A DNA stretch of 20,255 nt, taken from positions 1,583 through 21,837 of the forward strand of contig DGYJ01000110.1 in NCBI GenBank assembly GCA_002396665.1, given 5' to 3'. The notes beneath the pieces are model-generated. The model was given only the letters and a program-made list of their open reading frames with translations, was not told the DNA's origin and made no database searches. This DNA is from Bdellovibrionaceae bacterium UBA5009. Its GTDB lineage: Bacteria > Bdellovibrionota > Bdellovibrionia > Bdellovibrionales > Bdellovibrionaceae. Numbering within the stretch: position 1 is the first letter of the stretch; each line of letters opens with the position of its first letter. This document shows, in pieces, positions 7,198-14,509 of this stretch. The translations under genes and the position numbers were made by a program.

Positions 7198-7213
7198 TTT
7201 TTAACAGCCATGT
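7188..7213 (+). promoter_or_regulatory. Hairpin joining the DUF350 stop and the spermidine-synthase-like start
   Basis: A perfect 8-bp inverted repeat, ACATGGCT (7188-7195) / AGCCATGT (7206-7213), with a 10-base loop. The left arm runs into the DUF350 stop codon (7195-7197) and the right arm contains the ATG of the next gene (7210-7212). No Shine-Dalgarno sequence precedes that ATG. A ribosome finishing DUF350 would open the stem, so translation of the enzyme may depend on DUF350. Confidence 0.5.
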
Positions 7214-8706
7214 CGTATGTACTTTTATTCTCTGTTTTTGTTATTGCCACTTGTGGTTTGGTTTATGAGTTAATCGCCGGAGCCCTCGCCAGCTATTTGC
7301 TCGGAGACTCCGTCACCCAATTCTCGACGATCATTGGAGTCTATCTTTTTTCAATGGGGATTGGCTCGTTTTTTTCCAAGTATGTTAATAAAAATTTGAT
7401 AGGCAAATTTGTGCAAGTGGAATTGCTGATCGGTCTTATCGGTGGTTTTTCTGCTGCCATTTTATTTGTTTCTTTTGAGTACATCACCTCGTTTCGAATT
7501 CTTCTCTATGGATTGGTCTCTATCACCGGGACATTAGTTGGTTTTGAAATTCCGATTCTTATGCGAATCATGCAGACCCATTTCGAATTTAAAGACTTAG
7601 TTTCAAAGGTGTTTACTTTTGATTATATTGGAGCACTCCTTGCTTCATTGCTTTTTCCACTTTACCTAGTTCCCCATTTAGGCCTCGTTCGTTCTGCTTT
7701 CCTATTTGGTATTTTTAATGTGTTGGTGGCGATTTGGACCCTTTACCTTTTTAAAGATGAAATCCCTTGGGTCCGACTGATGAAAGGTTCTGCTTTCGCA
7801 ACATTGATATCACTTGTGCTTGGATTTATCTACTCAGACCGAATTGTGAGTTTTTCCGAAGCCGCTAGCTATCAAGACAAGGTCATTTATTCAAAATCTT
7901 CTCGCTATCAACGAATTATTTTAACAAAGTCGAATGATGATTTTCGTTTGTTTTTAAATGGGAATCTTCAGTTCAGCTCAAAAGATGAGTATCGATATCA
8001 CGAAGCTTTGATTCATGTGGGCCTTGCATCGCTTGAAGAGCCAAAAAAAGTTTTGGTTCTTGGTGGTGGCGATGGCCTAGCTGTTCGCGAAATTTTAAAA
8101 TACCCTTCGGTTGAAGAAGTGATTTTAGTCGACCTAGATTCTGAAATGACAGATCTTTTTAAAACGAATGATGCCTTAACGAAACTGAATTTGAATTCAT
8201 TCAATTCACCAAAGGTAAAGATCGTTAATGAGGATGCCTTTCTTTGGTTAAAAAATAATACCGAAAAATTTGATTTTATTGCTGTGGATTTTCCAGATCC
8301 GAGCAATTTTTCTGTGGGGAAACTTTATACCAATTCCTTTTATAGACTGATGAAGTCGGCTCTATCCGAGTCTGGTGTTGGTGTTGTTCAAAGCACTTCG
8401 CCCTATGTGGCAAAAAAATCATTTTGGTGTGTGGATAGCACTCTTAAGTCAGTTGGGTTTAAAACGACTCCATATCATGTTTATGTTCCGGCATTTGGTG
8501 ATTGGGGCTATATTTTAATTTCTAATCATGATTTTAAAGTGCCAGAAAAGTATCCCGATGGACTTAGGTTTTTAAGTCCAGAGGTCGCAAAAACTCTTTT
8601 GGTTTTTCCTCAAGATATGATCGTGGCCTCGCATGACGTCAATAAACTTAATAATCAAATTTTGGTCAGATATTTTGAGGAGGAGTGGGCTGACTATGTC
8701 CACTAA
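7210..8706 (+). CDS. Membrane-anchored spermidine synthase-like aminopropyltransferase
   Basis: 498 residues. Residues 1 to about 210 form six or seven membrane segments, beginning FSVFVIATCGLVYELIAGA as in other membrane-bound SpeE homologues. The C-terminal half is a spermidine-synthase methyltransferase-like fold: SRYQRIIL, LFLNGNLQFSSKDEYRYHE, nucleotide-binding GGGDG at 285-289, an acidic strand end VDLD (D308 and D310), EDAFLWL, and DFPDP at 360-364 in place of the usual D-x-x-D-P. Such enzymes move an aminopropyl group from decarboxylated S-adenosylmethionine to an amine acceptor. The real acceptor here is unknown. No AdoMet decarboxylase gene lies in the window. Translation probably depends on DUF350 through the hairpin. 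The 3' end overlaps the FAD oxidoreductase by 11 bases. Confidence 0.88.
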   Translation: MSYVLLFSVFVIATCGLVYELIAGALASYLLGDSVTQFSTIIGVYLFSMGIGSFFSKYVNKNLIGKFVQVELLIGLIGGFSAAILFVSFEYITSFRILLYGLVSITGTLVGFEIPILMRIMQTHFEFKDLVSKVFTFDYIGALLASLLFPLYLVPHLGLVRSAFLFGIFNVLVAIWTLYLFKDEIPWVRLMKGSAFATLISLVLGFIYSDRIVSFSEAASYQDKVIYSKSSRYQRIILTKSNDDFRLFLNGNLQFSSKDEYRYHEALIHVGLASLEEPKKVLVLGGGDGLAVREILKYPSVEEVILVDLDSEMTDLFKTNDALTKLNLNSFNSPKVKIVNEDAFLWLKNNTEKFDFIAVDFPDPSNFSVGKLYTNSFYRLMKSALSESGVGVVQSTSPYVAKKSFWCVDSTLKSVGFKTTPYHVYVPAFGDWGYILISNHDFKVPEKYPDGLRFLSPEVAKTLLVFPQDMIVASHDVNKLNNQILVRYFEEEWADYVH

Positions 8707-10321
8707 GTTTTTAAAAATATCTCGAAGAAATTTTATTGGAGCTATTGGATTCGGTGCTTTGGCAATTGCCTCAGGTTTTTTGGGCTATCGTCGTTTTTTT
8801 AAATCAAAAAAATATTCATTTTCTGGTGGCATAGTTGGAGCGAATTCAAGGGTTGGCCATCTGCTAAGGACGGGAGTGACTGCCAGACCAACCGAAACAA
8901 GGATCATTGATACAGTTATTGTTGGCGGTGGTATTTCTGGTTTGTCAGCAGCATGGTGGTTTAAAAAAAACGGCTTTAAAGATTACTTACTTTTAGAAAT
9001 GGATTCAGATGTCGGTGGCAACTCGATAAATGGATCAAATACAATTAGCAAATACCCATGGGGCGCACATTATGTGCCATTGCCTGGACCAGAGGCTCAC
9101 TATGTTCGTGAGTTTTTCGAAGAGATTGGAATTATTCAAGGCTATGAAAAAGGCCTGCCTGTTTTTAATGAGTATTTCCTTTGTGCAGATGCCAATGAGA
9201 GGCTATTTTTTCAAGGCGAATGGCAGGATGGGCTTGTTCCCCAGCATGGCATTCAGAACGAAGACAAAAAGCAGTATGATGAGTTTTTTGCCTTTATTGA
9301 AAGGCTGAAAAATAAAAAAGGTGCTGATAAAAAATTTATTTTCAGCATTCCCATTGATTTGAGTTCACAAGATTCAGAATTTTTAAAATTAGATAAAATA
9401 TCAATGGCCGAATTCATGACTGGCAAAGGGTGGAACTCGAGGTATCTCAATTGGTATGTAAATTATTGCTGCCGAGACGATTATGGAATGCCTCACAGCC
9501 AAGTGTCTGCATGGGCTGGGCTTCATTATTTCGCTTCAAGAGCTGGGGTTGGTGCCAATGCGGACTCTCAGTCTGTGGTGACTTGGCCCGAAGGCAATGG
9601 GTTTCTTGTTTCAAAGTTTAAAAGTCTTGTTGGCGATCATGTTCAAAGCAATTCTTTGGTATTTTCAATTGAAAATATAGGTAGCGGAAACAAAGTCGAT
9701 GTTCTCAATACCCTAGACAACTCATGCACTCGTTATCTTGCTAAAAATGTCATTTATTGCGGGCCCAGGTTTGCAGCTAGCAAAGTCATCAAAGGTTATA
9801 AAAGCGAATTGACACTTGAATATGCCCCTTGGGCCATCGCCAATATTTCGCTAAAGCAAAAGCCTGAGTCGCATGGAGCCCCATTATCGTGGGATAATGT
9901 TAGTTTTTACAGTAAATCGCTAGGCTACATAGTGGCTACTCATCAGGATTTAAAATTTAATCGAAATGAAACTGTCATTACCTACTATTTGCCCCTCGAC
10001 GAAAAATCGCCAAAAGAGGAGCGAATGGCCGCTTATCAAAAGAGCTATCATGATTGGCTAGATATTATCATTCCTGATCTTGAAAAAATGCACCCAGGTA
10101 TTTCGCAGACGATTTCAAATGTAGATGTCTGGATTTGGGGTCATGGAATGGTGAGCCCTGGCATTGACTATCTTTGGAATAAAAAAAGAAAAGACTTTGT
10201 TAAACCTTTTCATTCGATTGAATTTGCACATTCCGACATGAGTGGAATTTCAATTTTCGAAGAGGCTCAGTATCGAGGTGTCGAAGCTGCAAAAAGAATT
10301 TTGCAAAGGGCTCACTCATGA
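8696..10321 (+). CDS. Tat-exported FAD-dependent oxidoreductase (amine-oxidase-like)
   Basis: 541 residues from the ATG at 8696, which follows GAGGAGGAG. An upstream in-frame ATG (8633) is rejected because it would bury the export signal. SRRNFI at residues 9-14 is a twin-arginine motif, followed by a hydrophobic core (GAIGFGALAIASGFLG), so the folded flavoprotein should be exported or anchored outside the inner membrane. The FAD-binding Rossmann motif is VGGGISGLSAA (G77, G79, G82), with E101 placed to bind the ribose, then DVGGNS as in amine oxidase and phytoene-desaturase relatives. A late segment, GHGMVSPGIDYLW, falls where this fold has its second FAD contact. The substrate is unknown; next to a polyamine synthase, oxidation of an amine is a reasonable inference. 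The stop overlaps the next start (ATGA). Confidence 0.85.
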   Translation: MSTKFLKISRRNFIGAIGFGALAIASGFLGYRRFFKSKKYSFSGGIVGANSRVGHLLRTGVTARPTETRIIDTVIVGGGISGLSAAWWFKKNGFKDYLLLEMDSDVGGNSINGSNTISKYPWGAHYVPLPGPEAHYVREFFEEIGIIQGYEKGLPVFNEYFLCADANERLFFQGEWQDGLVPQHGIQNEDKKQYDEFFAFIERLKNKKGADKKFIFSIPIDLSSQDSEFLKLDKISMAEFMTGKGWNSRYLNWYVNYCCRDDYGMPHSQVSAWAGLHYFASRAGVGANADSQSVVTWPEGNGFLVSKFKSLVGDHVQSNSLVFSIENIGSGNKVDVLNTLDNSCTRYLAKNVIYCGPRFAASKVIKGYKSELTLEYAPWAIANISLKQKPESHGAPLSWDNVSFYSKSLGYIVATHQDLKFNRNETVITYYLPLDEKSPKEERMAAYQKSYHDWLDIIIPDLEKMHPGISQTISNVDVWIWGHGMVSPGIDYLWNKKRKDFVKPFHSIEFAHSDMSGISIFEEAQYRGVEAAKRILQRAHS

Positions 10322-11433
10322 AAATGCTAATGAGCAAGCCTTGGCTTAAGAGTCCTAGTTTTGATTTAACTTTTATTTTGCTGCCCTCGTTAATATCGGT
10401 TTTTATCGCTTTTATTTTTGCAGATGTTTTAGGGTCCACAACAGGTGTCCCATTGTGGGCATGGTTGATTTTTATTCTGGGGATTGATGTCTCCCATGTG
10501 TACAGCACTTTATTTCGAACTTATTTTAATTCCAATGAGCTAAAAGAAAACAAGTCCATTCTAACTTTGATTCCTGTCGTCGTTTGGCTGATTGGGGTTG
10601 GGCTGTACTCGGTTAACAGTATGCTTTTTTGGCGAGTGTTGACCTATGTGGCTGTATTTCACTTTATCAGGCAACAATATGGGTTTTTGCGACTTTACTG
10701 TCGTGGTGAGGATTCTAACAAAAAAGATCGTTGGCTTTCGGCTTTAGTTGTTTACCTGGCAGCCCTCTATCCAATTATTTATTGGCATAGCCACCAGCCG
10801 AGAAATTTTCATTGGTTTATCGATGGGGATTTTATTACGGGATTGCCAGCAGTCTTCAGTCAGATTTTTGGATTTCTTTATTTGGTAGTTCTAGTATTGT
10901 ATTTTGCGAATGAAATTATAAATGCCAAAAACAATAAGCCTTTCAATATTCCTAAAAATGCAATTGTACTCGGTACTGCGATTTCTTGGTACGTGGGCAT
11001 CGTTCATTTTAATGGAGACATGACTTTTACAATTACCAATGTGGTCTCTCATGGAATTCCATACATGGCATTAGTATGGCTTTATGGTGAAAGACAAAAG
11101 GACAAATCAGATTCGCCTCTAATATTAGGCAAATTTTCTTACAAAATATTTTTTTCTAAGTTCTCGATCCCATTATTTTTAGCAGTGCTGCTAATTTTTG
11201 GCTTTCTTGAAGAAGGTTTATGGGCTGGATTCGTCTGGAGAGAGCATCTGGAAGCTTTTGGAGTATTGGGTCAATTGCCTGAAATCACAGCTAAGGATAC
11301 ACTCAGTTGGTTAGTGCCACTGCTGACATTGCCTCAGGCAACTCATTATGTTTTGGATGGATTTATTTGGAAACTTAAAGATTCAGATGCGAACTGGCAA
11401 AAAGTTTTATTCGGAAAAAGGCTTGGTGTATGA
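10318..11433 (+). CDS. Polytopic His-rich membrane protein, last intact gene of the operon
   Basis: 371 residues with about eight or nine membrane segments. Histidines recur within or next to them: DVSHVYST, VFHFIRQQYGF, WHSHQP, NFHW, IVHFNGD, TNVVSHGIPYMA and ATHYVLDGFIWK. That spacing recalls membrane metalloenzymes, such as di-iron hydroxylases or Brp/Blh-type oxygenases, but I see no exact family signature, so this is inference from His placement only. It starts within the stop of the FAD gene (ATGA), behind AAAGGG. Strict coupling to a Tat-exported flavoprotein suggests the two work together, for example as a redox pair or membrane enzyme and partner. Its end overlaps a further ATG (see 11430-11510). 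Confidence 0.75.
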   Translation: MKMLMSKPWLKSPSFDLTFILLPSLISVFIAFIFADVLGSTTGVPLWAWLIFILGIDVSHVYSTLFRTYFNSNELKENKSILTLIPVVVWLIGVGLYSVNSMLFWRVLTYVAVFHFIRQQYGFLRLYCRGEDSNKKDRWLSALVVYLAALYPIIYWHSHQPRNFHWFIDGDFITGLPAVFSQIFGFLYLVVLVLYFANEIINAKNNKPFNIPKNAIVLGTAISWYVGIVHFNGDMTFTITNVVSHGIPYMALVWLYGERQKDKSDSPLILGKFSYKIFFSKFSIPLFLAVLLIFGFLEEGLWAGFVWREHLEAFGVLGQLPEITAKDTLSWLVPLLTLPQATHYVLDGFIWKLKDSDANWQKVLFGKRLGV

Positions 11434-11510
11434 TGGAAAAAATAAATTTAGGTGAGTTCTCAAGGGATTGTCTAAAATTAAAAGTTAATTCCAACACTCA
11501 ACCATCATAG
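11430..11510 (+). pseudogene. 26-codon ORF coupled to the operon end, possible gene remnant
   Basis: ATGATG at 11430 overlaps the stop of the preceding gene (ATGA), the same arrangement as at the previous junction. The reading frame gives MMEKINLGEFSRDCLKLK and then stops at 11508-11510, already inside the 3' end of the convergent Gly-rich gene (from 11485). A ninth gene may have begun here and been cut off by a rearrangement that joined the operon to the surface-protein region. Chance cannot be excluded with so few codons, and the peptide matches nothing I recognise. Confidence 0.35.
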
Positions 11511-12363
11511 CGCCAGGGGCTCCAGCTGCGCCAGTTTGAGCAGTGCCGGCTCCCGCGCTTGAACCACCGCCTCCGCCACCGTAACCAGTAGCTGGATTAC
11601 CTGGTGTAGAACCACCAGTGTTAGTGCCAGCTCCGCCAAGACCAAATCCAAGACCTGTGCTCCCACCATTCCCTGTGCTGTCAGCACCGCCACTCACTGA
11701 CATACCTTTTTGCCCAGTGATGCTAAAATCTGGATCAGTGGAACAGTTTGCAGTTGCTCCACCAGCACCACCATCTCGGTTTGTTGATGATGCTCCATTG
11801 GAGCCCGTTCCACCATAAGCCGTGTAGGTCGTTCCACCAATGGTTAAAGTCGTGTCGCCACCATTTCCGCCCGCACCTGGAGCGTTGGTTCCTGCAGCCC
11901 CAGCCGCACCTATTGCAATCGCATAAGCTGTGCTCGGAGTAAGACCAGAAGCATAGTGAACACAAACCCCGCCAGCGCCACCACCAGGGCTTTTTATATT
12001 CACAGATGCTGACACTCCACCAGATCCACCACCGCCGCCAATTAAAGTGAATTTGCATGTTGAACTTGAAGAAAATCCCGTAGTACTTGCTGGGGCAGTC
12101 CATGTTGCACCCGAAGTGATAAAAGTCGAATAGGTATAAACACCGATGTTTGCACGTGCAGTGGCCACATCGCTTGCACCAGTTCCACCATTAGCAATGG
12201 CCACAACACCAGTGACATTCGATGCAGTTCCAGTAGAGCTTGAAGCGGATGTTGCTGTTTGAGTAATTGATCCACTGGATACACCACAGGACGAAGTGTA
12301 CAAAACACCTATAATAAATATTATTTTTAAGTTTAATTTATTTCGCTTAACGTCCATCATCAT
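11485..12363 (-). CDS. Lipoprotein with phage-tail-fibre-like motif and polyglycine domain
   Basis: 292 residues from the ATG cluster at 12361-12363. The upstream in-frame ATG at 12411 lies before the likely -10 and is rejected. The N-terminus (KIIFIIGVLYTSSC) fits a lipoprotein signal with a weak lipobox ending at Cys. Then comes VVAIANGGTGASDVATARA, the GGTGA-x-x-x-A-R-x-N-x-G motif common in phage tail fibres, next TWTAPASTTGF and FTLIGGGGGSGG. From there to the end runs a long Gly-rich domain (GGGAGG, GGAGGATANCS, GGGGGSSAG) like the glycine-rich domains of phage tail fibres and adhesins, which can fold as bundled polyglycine helices. It is probably a surface fibre or adhesin; in predatory bacteria a prey-contact role is possible (inference). 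The gene diverges from the TIGR02147 gene. Confidence 0.75.
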   Translation of the reverse strand: MMMDVKRNKLNLKIIFIIGVLYTSSCGVSSGSITQTATSASSSTGTASNVTGVVAIANGGTGASDVATARANIGVYTYSTFITSGATWTAPASTTGFSSSSTCKFTLIGGGGGSGGVSASVNIKSPGGGAGGVCVHYASGLTPSTAYAIAIGAAGAAGTNAPGAGGNGGDTTLTIGGTTYTAYGGTGSNGASSTNRDGGAGGATANCSTDPDFSITGQKGMSVSGGADSTGNGGSTGLGFGLGGAGTNTGGSTPGNPATGYGGGGGGSSAGAGTAQTGAAGAPGAMMVECWN

Positions 12364-12393
12364 TTCTATCTTATCGACGGATGTGAAAAAAAC

Positions 12394-12399
12394 TTTATA
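12394..12399 (-). promoter_or_regulatory. Likely -10 box of the Gly-rich lipoprotein gene
   Basis: TATAAA on the minus strand, about 30 bases before the preferred ATG at 12361-12363. No convincing -35 is seen, so the gene may need an activator. The position argues against the longer N-terminal starts. Confidence 0.3.
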
Positions 12400-12513
12400 C
12401 GGGTGACTCATTTTAAGACTCAGGAACAAGCCTGGGCATTTTAGCCAATATTCACAGACGTTTGACGCGGACATTCCAAAGCCGGATATCAAGTTAAATC
12501 AAGCAAGTTATCG

Positions 12514-12541
12514 TTGCATCAAATAACAAAATGAATATAAC
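12514..12541 (+). promoter_or_regulatory. Promoter giving a leaderless TIGR02147 transcript
   Basis: TTGCAT (12514-12519), a 16-base spacer and TATAAC (12536-12541, 5 of 6). Only six bases separate the -10 box from the ATG at 12548, so transcription should start at or next to the start codon. There is no Shine-Dalgarno sequence. Confidence 0.45.
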
Positions 12542-12547
12542 AAACCC

Positions 12548-13333
12548 ATGGACGTTAAAGACTATTTTATAAACGAATTTAGCCATAGAAAATCATCCAA
12601 CAGGACCTATTCAATGAGGGCCTTCGCACGGGACCTTGGACTGACACCACAACATCTTAGCTACATCATTCGTGGCAAGTCCGGGATTTCATACGAAAAA
12701 GCCCAAAAAATCATCGATAAATTCAGCCTGAATAAAGGCGCTCAAAAAAAATTTTTGCTGACTGTATCTAGCTCTTTTGATCGCAGCCCCCTGGCGCGAA
12801 AATTTGCAGGCGAAAAGTTAAAAAATGTTGCATCGACAGATAGCGAACAATTGGTCGCCAACGAAAATCTAAGTCTTATTTCCGAGTGGTATTACTTACC
12901 CATTCTTTTAATTTTTGACATCAAAGACAACGCTGACGTTTCATTTATTTCTCAAAAAATTGGACTTTCACAAAGCACAGTCAGGACTGTACTGAACAAA
13001 CTTGTAAGAGCTGGTTTGTTGGCAAAGCACGGAACAATGTATAAAAAAACATCTTCCCATCAGGCTTTGCATGACGACAAAAGCAATGTCTACATTAAGA
13101 AATTATACTTAGAAATGCTAAAGCTTTCTGCAAAAACAATCGAGATGGATGAAAAACTGCGCTCGTTTTCATGTATTTTATCAACCATAAGCAAAGACGA
13201 AATCAGTTTTGCCGTGGATCAAATCAATGATTTTAGAAAAAGACTTGGTCGGCAGATTTCAGAACGTGCTAAGAAAACTGATCGTGTTTACGCTTTATCA
13301 ATTCAATTTTTCCCAGTCACAAAGGCCATCTAA
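12548..13333 (+). CDS. TIGR02147 family DNA-binding protein
   Basis: 261 residues, the usual length for the family. Residues about 20-60 are an XRE-like helix-turn-helix (MRAFARDLGLTPQHLSYIIRGKSGISYEKAQKI). The DUF4423 part follows: the invariant-looking ISEWYYLPILLI at about 113-125, then a second winged-helix segment about 136-165 (ISQKIGLSQSTVRTVLNKLVRAGLL). The C-terminus has a helical region (IYIKKLYLEML-like) and ends in QFFPVTK, typical of these proteins. They are common in Bdellovibrio and Fibrobacter and are thought to be regulators; targets are unknown. The stop and the next ATG touch (TAAATG), so the secreted protein downstream is its likely partner. The gene appears leaderless. 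Confidence 0.88.
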   Translation: MDVKDYFINEFSHRKSSNRTYSMRAFARDLGLTPQHLSYIIRGKSGISYEKAQKIIDKFSLNKGAQKKFLLTVSSSFDRSPLARKFAGEKLKNVASTDSEQLVANENLSLISEWYYLPILLIFDIKDNADVSFISQKIGLSQSTVRTVLNKLVRAGLLAKHGTMYKKTSSHQALHDDKSNVYIKKLYLEMLKLSAKTIEMDEKLRSFSCILSTISKDEISFAVDQINDFRKRLGRQISERAKKTDRVYALSIQFFPVTKAI

Positions 13334-14509
13334 ATGAAATTCATACTTATCATTAATCTTTTCATTTTCATGTTTTCATTAAAAAGCTTAGCCACCGGCA
13401 CAGTTGATATTTCAGGAAGTGGAAATGCTGTTTACAAAAACAACGCCTATGTCCTGTTGGATTTTTATGAAGCCTTTGCTGATCAGAAGCCGTATTTTGA
13501 TCCCAGCTACTCTGAATACACGACGGCACTTTCTGAGTCTGCAAAAGCTTGGGAAAATCGTATTAACGAAAACTTTCATATTGAACACGACCAGGAACTA
13601 AATAAAAAAATAGCCAGCAAAATGGCCTTCATTCAAAATATTGATCCAATTCTGGCATTTACTCTATTTGAAGCTTTAAAAATGTACAGTTGGTCTTTGG
13701 TGGACTCGCCCATGCAGGTTATTCGAAATTCAGAAACAGTCATTGAGGGCGAGCCAATCTACCAGCTTGCAGTACGCAATGACAGAAGCATTTATATTTC
13801 TAAACCAATTTGGGAACAAATGGCCTTGGAACAAAAGGCAGGGTTAATTTTTCACGAAATCATTTCTTCGCTTCTGCCTAAAATGTCCCCGCTTCGTGAA
13901 AGACAAATAGTTTCTTACTTTTTTTCAAAATCATTTCTTCAGAGCTCCCATGAAGTCCACATGAAAAAACTAGAGCAACTGCTGCCCTGCCGATCGAATG
14001 CATTTAAAGCAAGAATTGGAAACCTGCTTAAAACAAAGTTTGATAACCGAACAGTACCTAGTCCAGAAATGATTAAAAGCATTCCTTGGACAGAGCTGCC
14101 CACACAACTTGGAAGCCAATTTAACTTCTTACCATTCGGTGTAACTACAATCGAAGAAACCCAGTCTGATTTTTTTGGATTTCAAAAAAAATATAAATAC
14201 TCTAATTTATTGCTTTACGATTCAATTTCGAAGTTCAATTTAAAGCTGCCAAGTTCATCAAATCCAAAATATAAATTCAAAGTCCAATTCGAGGACTGGT
14301 ATTATTTATCTTTTAAATTAAAATTTAAAGAGTCAGTGGACTTTAATCGCTCGGAACCCAAGCTGGATTTTCAAATGTTTGTAAATCAATACTCTGCAAT
14401 TAATTCTTATAATAGCCCAGGATGCCTGTCCGTCTTTCAATGCAAAAATAAAAGCGCTGGGGAAGGTTTAATAACCATCGATTGGTTAAAAGGCTTTCGG
14501 GACAACTAA
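13334..14509 (+). CDS. Secreted protein paired with the TIGR02147 regulator
   Basis: 391 residues with a clear signal peptide (FILIINLFIFMFSLKSLA|TG). The N-terminal part has the GSGNAV and VLLDFYEA segments often seen in predatory-bacterium exported proteins. Residues about 168-205 contain LIFHEIISSLLP; H174-E175 is followed by Ser178 where an HExxH zinc protease would have its second His, so a classic metalloprotease site is not intact. The C-terminal half is beta-rich and basic (FKVQFEDWYYLSFKLKFK) with Cys389-free ends except a CLSVFQCKN pair that may form a disulfide. The gene starts immediately after the regulator's stop, so it is coupled to it. It converges with the large minus-strand lipoprotein, their stop codons overlapping by 4 bases (CTAA). 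Function unknown. Confidence 0.75.
   Translation: MKFILIINLFIFMFSLKSLATGTVDISGSGNAVYKNNAYVLLDFYEAFADQKPYFDPSYSEYTTALSESAKAWENRINENFHIEHDQELNKKIASKMAFIQNIDPILAFTLFEALKMYSWSLVDSPMQVIRNSETVIEGEPIYQLAVRNDRSIYISKPIWEQMALEQKAGLIFHEIISSLLPKMSPLRERQIVSYFFSKSFLQSSHEVHMKKLEQLLPCRSNAFKARIGNLLKTKFDNRTVPSPEMIKSIPWTELPTQLGSQFNFLPFGVTTIEETQSDFFGFQKKYKYSNLLLYDSISKFNLKLPSSSNPKYKFKVQFEDWYYLSFKLKFKESVDFNRSEPKLDFQMFVNQYSAINSYNSPGCLSVFQCKNKSAGEGLITIDWLKGFRDN

Noticed and set aside
8633..8695. Longer N-terminus for the FAD oxidoreductase
   Set aside because: It would place 21 residues before the twin-arginine motif, lacks a ribosome-binding site, and the ATG at 8696 has one.
11430..11510. Remnant of an AdoMet decarboxylase (speD)
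   Set aside because: Attractive by context, but the 26 residues show no resemblance to the SpeD start, so the identity is not claimed.
11500..12310. Open frames on other strands/frames across the Gly-rich gene
   Set aside because: Low-complexity GGN codons produce long spurious frames full of Trp, Pro and His; no export or family features.
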